This document shows, piece by piece, positions 41,086 to 49,239 of a stretch of 64,000 bases of DNA. Position 1 is the first letter of the stretch. Every line of letters starts with the position of its first letter. Source of the stretch: Candidatus Binatia bacterium (GTDB lineage Bacteria > Desulfobacterota > Binatia > Bin18); contig JAJDTY010000042.1 in NCBI GenBank assembly GCA_022826945.1, positions 1 to 64,000 of the forward strand, given 5' to 3'. The notes under the pieces are model-generated. The model was not told the origin of the DNA and searched no databases. It worked only from the letters and a program-made list of their open reading frames with translations. Both the position numbers and the translations under genes were made by a program.

Positions 41086-42138
41086 ATGAAAGCGCTGGCA
41101 TTTTTAGGCATAGACAAAGTCGGCATTATCGACAAACCCATTCCTGATCCCGGTCCGAACGATGCGGTGATTAGAACAACGGCTTCGCTGATCTGCACTT
41201 CGGATGTGCATACCGTGCGGGGCGTCATCCAGATTCCCGAGGGCCGAGTCCTCGGGCATGAGAGCGTTGGCGTCGTCCATCAAGCCGGCGCCAATGTCAC
41301 CACCTGTAAAGAGGGCGACCGGGTGGTGGTGAACGCTATCACGCCGTGCGGCAAGTGTGACCCCTGCCAGCGCGGCATTACCTCGCAGTGCGGCGGCATG
41401 CTGGGCGGCTATAAATTCACCACCCAGCGCGACGGCAATATGGCCGAATACTTTTTTGTCAACGACGCCGACTACAACGTGGTTGCCATCCCGGATGAGC
41501 TGACGGACGAGCAGGCGCTGTACACTACGGACATGATGTCCACCGGCTTGGTGGGGGCCGAGAACGCGGAGATTCCGGCTGGCGGGACGGCTGCGGTCTT
41601 CGCCCAAGGTCCGGTCGGGCTGTGCGCCACGGCCAGCGCACGGCTGCTAGGCGCCGGGTTGGTCATCGCCGTTGACTCCAAGCCGGACCGCAAGGAACTC
41701 GCCAAAAAGATGGGCGCCGATATTGTAGTCGATCCAACCGAAGGAGACGCGGTCGAGCAGATTATGCAACTCACGAACGGCCTCGGCGTCGATTCCGCCA
41801 TTGAGGCGCTGGGCTCTCCGACTACCTTTGAGAACTGTGTGAAAGCGACCAAGCCGGGCGGAGTGATCTCGAACATCGGCTATCATGGGGAAGCCGGCGA
41901 TGCGTTGAGCATTCCGCTGCCGGATTTCGGTCTGGGTATGGGCGACAAGAAAATTCACACGGCGCTGTGTCCGGGCGGGCGGGAGCAGGTCACGCGGCTG
42001 TTGCGGCTGATTCAGAACGGGCGGATTGACCCCACGCCACTGACCACCCATCGGTTTCCCTTTACAGAGGTCGAGACGGCGTTCACTATGATGACGACCA
42101 AGGCGGACAATATCGTCAAGCCGCTCATTACGTTTTAG
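41086..42138 (+). CDS. Zinc-dependent dehydrogenase, TbADH-like
   Basis: A 350-residue medium-chain dehydrogenase close to the secondary alcohol dehydrogenase type of Thermoanaerobacter and clostridia. The catalytic zinc set C37, H58-E59 and D149 (TTDMMSTG) matches that type. It also keeps the structural-zinc cysteines C88, C91, C94 and C102. The coenzyme loop reads AVDSKPDR; aspartate after the second strand favours NAD rather than the NADP of TbADH. An AGGAGG ribosome site precedes ATG. The substrate is probably a secondary alcohol or ketone, by family. Confidence 0.86.
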   Translation: MKALAFLGIDKVGIIDKPIPDPGPNDAVIRTTASLICTSDVHTVRGVIQIPEGRVLGHESVGVVHQAGANVTTCKEGDRVVVNAITPCGKCDPCQRGITSQCGGMLGGYKFTTQRDGNMAEYFFVNDADYNVVAIPDELTDEQALYTTDMMSTGLVGAENAEIPAGGTAAVFAQGPVGLCATASARLLGAGLVIAVDSKPDRKELAKKMGADIVVDPTEGDAVEQIMQLTNGLGVDSAIEALGSPTTFENCVKATKPGGVISNIGYHGEAGDALSIPLPDFGLGMGDKKIHTALCPGGREQVTRLLRLIQNGRIDPTPLTTHRFPFTEVETAFTMMTTKADNIVKPLITF

Positions 42139-42164
42139 GGGCAGGTGAGGAGTGAGGAGCGAGG

Positions 42165-42206
42165 AACCCACCCCGGCCCTTTGGGCCACCCCTCCAAGGA
42201 GGGGAT
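42165..42206 (+). repeat. Interspersed GC-rich element, copy C
   Basis: AACCCACCCCGGCCCTTTGG followed by GCCACCCCTCCAAGGAGGGG repeats the design of the copies at 597-643 and 749-811: a CCCACCCCG head, a short variable palindromic middle and a self-complementary CCCCTCC-GGAGGGG tail. It lies between two genes, like the others. Confidence 0.65.
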
Positions 42207-42279
42207 TGCATAGGGGAAAGGGCAACCACAGGGGGTGGCCCCGACAGATTTCATCCCCTCTCCCCTGGAGAGAGCTAGG

Positions 42280-42876
42280 ATGAGGGGATTTTCTGCCTTT
42301 GGTCACCCGCCGGTCCAGTGCGTCTATCTGGTCCTGCTGTTTCTCTTCTTAGGCCCGGCGGCTTTCGCTCAAAACGATCTCCAAACCGGGGTCCAACTCT
42401 TTGAGTCCGGCCAGTTGGCCGAAGCGCGTCAATTTTTTGAGGCCCTGCACCAACAGCAGCCGACCAATACAAGTGCGCCCTTTTATTTGGGACGGATTGC
42501 CTATGCCGAGAAAAACTATGAACAGGCCATCCCCTGGTTCGAGGAGGCTGTGGACGGCGAACAATGCAATGCCGACTATCATGTGTGGCTGGGACGCGCC
42601 TACGGACGTCACGTCGAGCAGATGAGCTCGTTCCGCATGTTCCGCAGGCTCTCTCTCGTCAGAAACGTCCGTACTCACTTTGAAAAAGCGGTCGGCTGCG
42701 ACCCCACCCACATGGCGGCCCACTGGGGCCTGATGAGGTACTATATAGAGGCTCCAGGTTTCGTGGGCGGCAGCCGAAAAAAAGCCGAGGAACAGGTCAC
42801 CATCATCACCCGCCTTGATCCCACCGAAGGCCGGAAGGCGCGGCAGTTTATTACGCAGTGGACAACAAAAAAGTAG
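42280..42876 (+). CDS. Small exported TPR protein
   Basis: A 198-residue protein with a signal peptide (hydrophobic residues 13-27, likely cleavage after AFA) and at least two TPR units, LQTGVQLFESGQLAEARQFF and APFYLGRIAYAEKNYEQAIP. The rest (RNVRTHFEKAVGCDPTHMAA) continues the helical pattern. ATG 42280 has GGAGAG upstream; an earlier ATG at 42235 lies in repeat-flanking DNA. It probably acts as a periplasmic scaffold; there is no partner in sight. Confidence 0.75.
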   Translation: MRGFSAFGHPPVQCVYLVLLFLFLGPAAFAQNDLQTGVQLFESGQLAEARQFFEALHQQQPTNTSAPFYLGRIAYAEKNYEQAIPWFEEAVDGEQCNADYHVWLGRAYGRHVEQMSSFRMFRRLSLVRNVRTHFEKAVGCDPTHMAAHWGLMRYYIEAPGFVGGSRKKAEEQVTIITRLDPTEGRKARQFITQWTTKK

Positions 42877-42895
42877 CTGGGCGGGTTCTGACTGC

Positions 42896-43960
42896 ATGCG
42901 TCTCTCCTGGAATGAAATCCGAGCCCGCGCCGCCACATTTGCCGAAGAGTGACAGGACGCAGCCTACGAGAAAGGCGAGACGCAGAGCTTCTATAACGAC
43001 TTCTTTGACATCTTCGGTGTCAAGCGGCGCACCGTCGCCCGCTATGAGGAGTACGTCAAACGCCTCGACAACTCGTCCGGCTACATTGACCTGTTCTGGC
43101 TCGGTATCCTCCTGGTTGAACAAAAGAGCGCCGGCCGCGACCTGACCAAAGCCTACGGACAAGCCGGCGACTACTTCGACGCCCTGCTCGAGCAAGACCG
43201 CCCACGCTACATCCTATCCTGGTCAGCGACTTTCAGACCTTTGAGTTGTACGCCCTGGACGAGCGGGAGCACACGTTTTTCGCCCTGGCTGACTTGCCTC
43301 AGCAGGTGGAGAAGTTCGGCTTTATCCTGGGCATACAAAAGCGCACCTTCAAGGATCAGGACCCGGTCAACATTCAGGCGTCCGAACTCATGGGCGACCT
43401 GCACGACGCGATTGAACAGCCCGGCTACACCGGCCACGACCTCGAACGCTTCTCGTCCGTACCGTATTCTGTCTGTTTGCCGATGATACTGGCATCTTCG
43501 AGCCACGCGACATTTTTCTTGATTTCCTGGAAACGCGTACCCGCGAGTACGGTTCCGACTTGGGTTTATGGCTCTCACGTCTCTTTCAAGTGCTCAATAC
43601 GCCGGAGGACACACGCCAAAAGAAGCTAGACGAAGACTTGGCTCGTTTCCCGTATGTGAATGGCGACCTTTTCCGTGGCCCACTGCACATTCCCGACTTT
43701 GACGCCCCCATGCGACAGGCACTGCTCGATGCCTGCCGGTTCGACTGGACGGCCATCTCTCCGGCAATTTTCGGCGCACTGTTCCAATCGGTCATGGAAC
43801 CCGCTCAGCGCCGCTCTCAGGGCGCGCACTACATCACCGAGCAGAACATCCTGAAGGTAATCGAGCCGCTGTTTCTAGATGACCTGCGGGCGGAGTTCGC
43901 CCGGTTGCAAGCCCGCAAGGACACGCATCGACGGCTGGAACTGCATCGTTTTCAACGCGG
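42896..43960 (+). pseudogene. Decayed type IIG/IIL-like DNA methyltransferase-nuclease
   Basis: The segment reads as the N-terminal part of a large class I SAM-dependent DNA methyltransferase with fused nuclease (opening MRLSWNEIRARAA, then SFYNDFFDIFGVKRR, LLVEQKSAGRDLTKAYGQA, LFRGPLHIPDFD and GAHYITEQNILKVIEPLF). Three lesions are visible: TGA at 42950-42952 where Trp is expected, a 5-bp insertion near 43213 that shifts the frame, and a 1-bp loss near 43453 that shifts it again. The open remainder ends near 43950, before the FDPACGSG and NPPY methyltransferase motifs, where the next gene abuts. It is therefore a truncated relic of a restriction system. Confidence 0.85.
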
Positions 43961-43964
43961 ACGC

Positions 43965-44300
43965 TTACTCCCCATCCCCAGCCAAGACACGCCCCTGAAA
44001 GCGGCGGATGAGGTCGCGGGCGATCTGGCCGGAGTGGTGCATGGCGGCTAGCCCTTCGACAATGACCTGTTCAATCTCTTCGGCGCAGACCGTGTCGTGA
44101 GATGCGGGCTTTTCTTCGGTTGGACCGATAACCAGTTGGGCGGGGATACGCTCTTTTGACCGCCTGAATTTGTCGGCAATGGCGCGCAGTTGCGTCAGGG
44201 TGTCGACCTCGGCTTTAATGCTCACCCGACACGGTTTGTCCTCGTTTTCAATAGTCACCCTGACAATTTTCAAGCCCACGCGTTCCGCCATGTCCGCCAT
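43965..44300 (-). CDS. Small protein of unknown function (111 aa)
   Basis: I do not recognise this protein. It is 111 residues, with a beta-rich first half (KIVRVTIENEDKPCRVSIKAEV) and a charged helix (LRAIADKFRRSKERIP), followed by an acidic/His-containing second half. It has no signal peptide or membrane helix. It is the last of three same-strand small genes (44896 to 43965), 3 bp after the middle one, and abuts the eroded end of the methyltransferase pseudogene. Confidence 0.55.
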   Translation of the reverse strand: MADMAERVGLKIVRVTIENEDKPCRVSIKAEVDTLTQLRAIADKFRRSKERIPAQLVIGPTEEKPASHDTVCAEEIEQVIVEGLAAMHHSGQIARDLIRRFQGRVLAGDGE

Positions 44301-44303
44301 CCC

Positions 44304-44510
44304 CTATGAAGACTCGGCCTCGGTCGGCCTTTCATATACCCGAATCGGGATAATACGCAGACAGGAGGGACAGGGAATGTCTTTGATTACCGGGAAGGAG
44401 AGATAGGTCTCAGTAATCTGTTTAAGTTGGATTTGCAGTTCCTTTTCACAACACGCTTGGAGTGCATCGGCCATGCCTTGTGCACTAGCCAACCGGCCTG
44501 AGGAAGTCAA
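44304..44510 (-). CDS. Small protein of unknown function (68 aa or shorter)
   Basis: A short open frame between two other small minus-strand genes. It contains a single CPSC motif (DIPCPSCLRIIPIRVYE), which could bind zinc as a dimer or be structural. The longest start is TTG 44510; ATG 44474 would give 56 residues. Support comes mainly from tight packing (3 bp to the next gene, 23 bp from the previous one). Confidence 0.4.
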   Translation of the reverse strand: MTSSGRLASAQGMADALQACCEKELQIQLKQITETYLSFPVIKDIPCPSCLRIIPIRVYERPTEAESS

Positions 44511-44533
44511 GGACGCAGCGTTTCGGGCGCTGT

Positions 44534-44896
44534 CTAGGGCTTCTTCTTTTTGATGGTCGCCCCGGAACGTTTGCGCATTACATCCGAGACCCGCTGAGTC
44601 TCACTCATATCGCCCATCGTCAGCGCCTGTCTGAACTGGGCGGACAGCATCCGCATGAGCGCGGCCTCCTGCGGGTCGAGCCCATCGGCCAACTGCGATA
44701 GGGTGTCCATTGCCGTTCCGATTTTTGAGGTAGCCTTGGGCACATCGCCGTCAGCACGAGCGGCAACCGCCTCCTGGAGCAGCTTTTGGACCATGAGTAA
44801 GCCTGGCTTGGATTGCGGACCCAGCACGATTTCCAATTCCGGCAGCCGGGTCAACAGGGCGTTTAAGGACTCTGGATACGAATGCTCGTGTGCCAT
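44534..44896 (-). CDS. Helical protein of unknown function (120 aa)
   Basis: A 120-residue, mostly helical protein ending in a basic KKKKP tail. No catalytic motif is recognisable. It begins the three-gene minus-strand group and is divergent from the aminopeptidase gene. Nothing in the sequence shows its role. Confidence 0.55.
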   Translation of the reverse strand: MAHEHSYPESLNALLTRLPELEIVLGPQSKPGLLMVQKLLQEAVAARADGDVPKATSKIGTAMDTLSQLADGLDPQEAALMRMLSAQFRQALTMGDMSETQRVSDVMRKRSGATIKKKKP

Positions 44897-44962
44897 ATAG
44901 TACCAAGCGTCTTTAATTGTTGGGCGAAAGTCAAGTCAACACGAAGCGGACGACACGGTAGC

Positions 44963-46279
44963 ATGCCAATGAACGGAAATCTTTCGACCTATACAGCCCG
45001 CCGGCAGGCGTTTCTGAAACAGATGGGCGATGGGGTTGCCCTCTTTCCGGCCGCCCCGACTTCTATTCGCTCCCAGGATGTTGAGTATCGCTATCGCCAG
45101 GACAACGACCTGTACTACCTGACCGGTTTTCCAGAACCGGAATCCCTGTGCCTGCTTTCGCCCAATCACGACAAGGAACAGTTCATCCTGTTTGTCCGTC
45201 CGCGCGACAGGGAAAAAGAGACCTGGACAGGAAAACGGTTCGGCGTTGAGGGCGCACAGGAACACTTTGGCGTGGATGCGGCCTACACGATCGATCAACT
45301 CGACAAGGTGCTGCCCGAACACCTGCTCACCGCAGAAAAAATCTACTACGGACTTGGTCGTGACGAACGCCTCAACGCAAAGATTCTGGACTTTGTGAAT
45401 CAGGGCCGACTGCAACGCCCGCGCATCGGACATGGTCCGGTCTCGCTTGTTGATCCCGGCGACCTGCTGCACGAAATGCGCTTGTTCAAAAACCCGGAGG
45501 AAATCGACCTGATGCGCTGTGCGGTCAAGGCGTCTGCCGCAGCCCACCACGCGGCCCTGCACGAGACGCGACCGGACATGTACGAATACGAAATCGAAGC
45601 CCTGCTCGAATATCATTTCCGCCGTAACGGAGCGGACGGACCGGCCTACCCTTCCATTGTTGCCTCAGGCGCAAACGCCACGATCCTGCATTACATCTCC
45701 AACGATCAACAAATGCGGGACGGCGATCTTTTACTGATCGACGCCGGTTCGGAGTACGCCTGCTACTGCTCGGATGTGACACGTACATTTCCGGTTGGCC
45801 GCGCGTTCTCGGCTCAGCAGAAAGAAATCTACAGCCTGGTTTTGACCGCGCAAAAACACGCGATTGCCATGATCCGGCCCGGCGTGGGATTTGACGACGT
45901 ACACCAACGCGCCACGGAAATACTGATTGACGGGCTGTGCGACCTCGGCCTGCTATCCGGCGGTACGGAGGACCTTCTTGAGAAGGGCGACTATCGCCAG
46001 TTTTATATGCATCGCACAAGCCACTGGCTGGGCATGGATGTCCACGATGTGGGCAAATACCGAGTTGGTGAAGAATCCCGGACGCTCGAACCCGGCATGG
46101 TCCTGACGGTTGAACCCGGCCTGTATATCGCCGCAGATGCCGATGTGCCAGCCGCCTACCAGGGTATTGGGGTCCGCATCGAGGACGACGTTCTCGTGAC
46201 AGCCGACGGCCACGACGTGCTGACCAGTGCAATCCCGAAAGAACTGGACGATATCGAAGCTGCCCGACGGGAGGCATAA
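44963..46279 (+). CDS. pepP: Xaa-Pro aminopeptidase (aminopeptidase P)
   Basis: A 438-residue M24 metallopeptidase that removes an N-terminal residue preceding proline. The N-terminal creatinase-like domain has YYLTGFPEPES, and the pita-bread domain carries the dinuclear metal ligands: Asp in LIDAGSEYACYCSDVTR (two), His in HRTSHWLGMDVHD, Glu in LTVEPGLYI and Glu in GVRIEDDVLVT. ATG 44963 (or 44969) begins the similarity; the frame is open back to 44882. It stands alone on the plus strand. Confidence 0.93.
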   Translation: MPMNGNLSTYTARRQAFLKQMGDGVALFPAAPTSIRSQDVEYRYRQDNDLYYLTGFPEPESLCLLSPNHDKEQFILFVRPRDREKETWTGKRFGVEGAQEHFGVDAAYTIDQLDKVLPEHLLTAEKIYYGLGRDERLNAKILDFVNQGRLQRPRIGHGPVSLVDPGDLLHEMRLFKNPEEIDLMRCAVKASAAAHHAALHETRPDMYEYEIEALLEYHFRRNGADGPAYPSIVASGANATILHYISNDQQMRDGDLLLIDAGSEYACYCSDVTRTFPVGRAFSAQQKEIYSLVLTAQKHAIAMIRPGVGFDDVHQRATEILIDGLCDLGLLSGGTEDLLEKGDYRQFYMHRTSHWLGMDVHDVGKYRVGEESRTLEPGMVLTVEPGLYIAADADVPAAYQGIGVRIEDDVLVTADGHDVLTSAIPKELDDIEAARREA

Positions 46280-46311
46280 AAATCCTCCTAAATCCAGGGC
46301 TCCGACCGTCC

Positions 46312-46602
46312 TTAGCCGACCGGCCGCTGAGCGTGGGCGTTCAGGTAGTCGAAGATGATACGACGCTCGGTTTCGGACAAGGCCGGCCGGCCGAGTCGTA
46401 GAAACTCCACGTCCATGCGCGCCAGCATGAACTGCCACATCTCCGGTGTGAGCAGGCCGGGCTGATAGAGGCGGTGACAGCCGGAGCAGCGCTGCCGGTA
46501 GAGTCGCGCGCCCTCGGAGTCGGGCTCGGGCAAGGTTGTTTCACACGCTGTTACGCTGGCGCACAGCAGCCCCAGGATCACACGTCGCACCCCTCGAGCC
46601 AT
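46312..46602 (-). CDS. Small monohaem c-type cytochrome lipoprotein
   Basis: A 96-residue protein with a hydrophobic leader and lipobox ending in SVTAC (C20), then one haem-binding motif C39-S-G-C42-H43. Methionines in PEMWQFMLARM could supply the sixth ligand. This predicts a membrane-anchored periplasmic electron carrier or haem sensor. ATG 46602 is 8 nt after the stop of the upstream pterin gene; an in-frame longer start exists but would overlap it. It is the last gene of a four-gene operon (49021 to 46312). Confidence 0.75.
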   Translation of the reverse strand: MARGVRRVILGLLCASVTACETTLPEPDSEGARLYRQRCSGCHRLYQPGLLTPEMWQFMLARMDVEFLRLGRPALSETERRIIFDYLNAHAQRPVG

Positions 46603-46609
46603 TCCGATC

Positions 46610-47101
46610 TCACACCCGAAACGGCTCGCTACAGACCGCCACCTGGCCAGGGATGTCCTCAATCAAAACCTCGATCGTTTCAATGCTGTTCCCACGGGCT
46701 TCCGCCAGACGGGCGCGCAAGCGCGCAATCAGATACTGGGCAATCTCTTCCGATGAGGAGTGCACGATGGGCAGCAGGCAGACATCCTGCCGCGGAAAGC
46801 TGAACTGGGTGCCGTCTTCACACTCCACCCGAACGATCTCAGTGTCCGCGGTAATGCGCAGGCAGTCGCTGTGTTCGGGCAGCAGGGTCGTAAAATGCAG
46901 CTGCTGGCACTCTTCCTCGGCGATCTTTTTTAGCACCAGAAAATCCACGACATAGCCGTCCGGCCCAACCGGTCCGCTCACCTTCACCTCAGCCTGATAG
47001 GTATGACCGTGTAGAGGCTCTCGGAAGCCTTTGAAGGCAATGAAATGCGCCGCGGTAAAACATAGCTGTTCCTTGCCGATTGATACCGAGAAGATACTCA
47101 T
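46610..47101 (-). CDS. PTPS-III-type 6-pyruvoyltetrahydropterin synthase homologue
   Basis: A 163-residue member of the PTPS/QueD family (COG0720). Zinc ligands are H19 (TAAHF) and H31, H33 (HGH). QueD carries CxxxHGH; here the motif is E28-x2-H31-G-H33 with no cysteine. An ExxHGH motif is the signature reported for PTPS-III, which converts dihydroneopterin triphosphate to 6-hydroxymethyl-dihydropterin and can replace FolB in folate synthesis. A folate role is thus more likely than queuosine, by motif only. The C-terminal half (LPIVHSSSEEIAQYLI) fits the family. It is third gene of the 49021-46312 operon. Confidence 0.8.
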   Translation of the reverse strand: MSIFSVSIGKEQLCFTAAHFIAFKGFREPLHGHTYQAEVKVSGPVGPDGYVVDFLVLKKIAEEECQQLHFTTLLPEHSDCLRITADTEIVRVECEDGTQFSFPRQDVCLLPIVHSSSEEIAQYLIARLRARLAEARGNSIETIEVLIEDIPGQVAVCSEPFRV

Positions 47102-47113
47102 CTGTCTGCCCTC

Positions 47114-47986
47114 TTAGCTGTCGAAGCCCTCAAGAAAGTCTCCCAGACCGCTGCGGCGCAGGGCGGCTTCAGGGCTGCCGAACGCCTGCGTATACTGTTC
47201 CGGTTTCAAGCTCGTTGTCTGGAGAAAACACTCGACTTCTTCGGCCAACACGGTCCGGATACGCTGAGACAGCGCTTCTGCCAAGCCGCGATTATCCACC
47301 ACGCTTGCCAGAAAATCCCGCACGTTGATCCCATGCATACCACCCAGCAGACAGGAGAGAAAATAAGCCATCTGATCCTCGTTCGGCTTGCGCCGCCAAG
47401 TCTCAGCTGTATTCAGGATGGTGTTGATCCCCGTCTGCTGGCGAATGGAGACAACATCCGGCGTACCGGTTCCGAGCGACCCCGGTGCGAGAAAAATCAA
47501 GGCATAGCCTGTTTCCGCCAGTCGAACCGGATGAGGGATGTAATGGGGTGAGGTATAGCCCGTTATCAGGAAAAGCTGACGCCGATAGGCCGCGAGATCA
47601 TGCGTCTGCTCGGTCGCAATCTGCCACAGCCACTCGGCCACCCCAAGGCCATATTTTCTTGCCTGCTCAACCAGGGTCAGCATAGCCTCCGGCCGATACC
47701 CTTCTCGTTTGACTAGGCGGCCACAGTCTTCCAGCGAAACACTCAGCCCCAGGGCCTCGACCCTTCCGTCGGGTGCAGTTTGCGGCGAAACGATGACGCC
47801 TTCCAATGCGGGCTGCTCAAGCTCCAGGTCGGTGGCAAGGCGGTCGCCGTATTTGGAGAGTTTGGCAAAGCCGCGGCGGCAGTTATCCAAGGACACAATG
47901 TAGGCCGTCCGCATCTGAAACGTGCCGGAAAACGACAGGCCCCGACCGCTCATCAACGAACCATGACCGATAACGGTGACTTCCAT
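47114..47986 (-). CDS. GGCT-like (gamma-glutamylcyclotransferase fold) protein
   Basis: A 290-residue protein whose start VIGHGSLMSGRGLSF, followed by a VSLDNCRRGFAKLS segment, resembles the YGSLM opening of gamma-glutamylcyclotransferase/ChaC-like folds. The catalytic Glu of that family cannot be placed with certainty. The second half (about 150-290) is not recognised. It sits 12 nt from each neighbour in the operon. Activity on a glutamyl or amide substrate is only a possibility. Confidence 0.5.
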   Translation of the reverse strand: MEVTVIGHGSLMSGRGLSFSGTFQMRTAYIVSLDNCRRGFAKLSKYGDRLATDLELEQPALEGVIVSPQTAPDGRVEALGLSVSLEDCGRLVKREGYRPEAMLTLVEQARKYGLGVAEWLWQIATEQTHDLAAYRRQLFLITGYTSPHYIPHPVRLAETGYALIFLAPGSLGTGTPDVVSIRQQTGINTILNTAETWRRKPNEDQMAYFLSCLLGGMHGINVRDFLASVVDNRGLAEALSQRIRTVLAEEVECFLQTTSLKPEQYTQAFGSPEAALRRSGLGDFLEGFDS

Positions 47987-47998
47987 GTCTCTCCTACC

Positions 47999-49021
47999 CT
48001 AGCGGGTCCTAACGGACCGGAAAAGTCGAGCTGCCGGAGATGTATCTTTCTCGTCTTCTTCGGTGGGAGAAAACTCATGCACAGTGATATCTACGGCTTC
48101 GACCTTGCGGATCGCGTCCCAATCATGGTCGGGTAGGATGAGGAGTTCCGGAACGAGGTCCTTGAATTTTTTGAGACGCCAAATTTTTTCCCACCACAGC
48201 TCGCGCCGAAAGGCCAGACCGGGCAGCCAGGCATAGCGCGCCTGACTATATGTCCAGGCCAGATTGCCGCACAGGAGAACGGGCTGACCGGACAAGCGGA
48301 CGAGGACGGCCAGCCCGCCGGCGGTTGCACCGGCAACGTCAATCAGCTCGATACTGCCGTCCCCAAAGAGGTCATAACTCCTGGCAAAAGTCCCAAGTGG
48401 TGTAGCAGTAGAAAAATCAACGAATTGCCATTTCTCAACTTGATCAAATTCGTCCGCCATATACAGGCCGAGCGTACTGCTGCTCAGCGCGGTAGCGTGT
48501 TCCTCGCGGGTCACCACAGCAGCCGCTTGAGACAGGCTCTCCAACTCGCCGCTATGATCGAGCCGCAGATCGGGCAGAATCACAAATTTTACCTTTTCCA
48601 CTGAGAGCTTGGCAGCCTTGAGTTGGGAGAGAATATCCTGACCGGGCTGCATGTCCGCCTGGCCAAAGATCGAGCGGACTGGCCCCAAGTAGCGCGGCGC
48701 ATCGTCCGCCAGTCCCCGGTTCAACCCGGTGCCAACCAGGACCAGTCCCTGCTCGGGATGCTCAATGCCAAACACCAGGATATCGAGGGTGTGCTGCTGG
48801 GGGAGGCTACCGTCTCGGTAGACGATCCGGCCGGACACCGCTATCGAGCCCGTTTGAAAGACGTGCAGTTTCATCCCTCTCAGGCCTCGGTACTGTTCCG
48901 GCCAGTTATGTAGAATCGGCTCAATATAAGGCAGCCGGAGCGGCTCTTCACAGGCTACACCCAATATCAATACACAAGCAATGAACAGGCGAATAACAGA
49001 GAGGGAAGACAGCATCATCAT
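47999..49021 (-). CDS. MBL-fold lipoprotein with degenerate metal site
   Basis: A 340-residue lipoprotein (lipobox LGVAC, C24) with the metallo-beta-lactamase fold of the AHL-lactonase type. The metal site is eroded: the HxHxDH motif reads D151-L-R153-L-D155-H156, the later PGHTPG His is A232 (GATAGG), and the bridging Asp is N253 (LLCGNLA). Only D155, H156 and H299 remain, so a two-metal hydrolase is unlikely and a binding or sensor role is plausible. It is the first gene of the four-gene operon. Confidence 0.7.
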   Translation of the reverse strand: MMMLSSLSVIRLFIACVLILGVACEEPLRLPYIEPILHNWPEQYRGLRGMKLHVFQTGSIAVSGRIVYRDGSLPQQHTLDILVFGIEHPEQGLVLVGTGLNRGLADDAPRYLGPVRSIFGQADMQPGQDILSQLKAAKLSVEKVKFVILPDLRLDHSGELESLSQAAAVVTREEHATALSSSTLGLYMADEFDQVEKWQFVDFSTATPLGTFARSYDLFGDGSIELIDVAGATAGGLAVLVRLSGQPVLLCGNLAWTYSQARYAWLPGLAFRRELWWEKIWRLKKFKDLVPELLILPDHDWDAIRKVEAVDITVHEFSPTEEDEKDTSPAARLFRSVRTR

Positions 49022-49239
49022 GAGGCCGTGGCTGAGAACCTTTCGGCCAGCAAGCTCTCAGACCTGGACTATCCACTAGCACTAGCAGTTCGCACGCAGT
49101 CTTGCACCTCCGTAAAGTCAGGAGAGGCCGCCGCTCTCAAACGGAAAGTTTCGCCTACCCTTGTGAGTTGACCTGGGAAAGGCTCTCAACTATGGTGTGA
49201 GCGCCTTTTTCAAGGAGTACGGGGACTAAGGAATCTCGG
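49022..49239. other. Divergent control region, lipoprotein operon / Bat operon
   Basis: 218 bp without a gene. It contains the promoter at 49168-49196 for the plus-strand operon. An AGTTGA/TCAACT inverted repeat (49166-49171, 49186-49191) spans the spacer. A CACTAGCACTAGCAG stretch (about 49076-49089) is a short tandem repeat. No clear promoter was found for the minus-strand operon. Confidence 0.5.
49168..49196 (+). promoter_or_regulatory. Sigma70-like promoter of the MoxR/vWA operon
   Basis: TTGACC (49168-49173), a 17-nt spacer and TATGGT (49191-49196). Predicted start near 49203, leader about 37 nt before the first gene. Confidence 0.6.

Noticed and set aside
43940-43990. Reading NCIVFNADAYS in another frame at the pseudogene end
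   Set aside because: It could hint at a later part of the methyltransferase after an internal deletion, but it is too short to support and overlaps the neighbouring gene's end.
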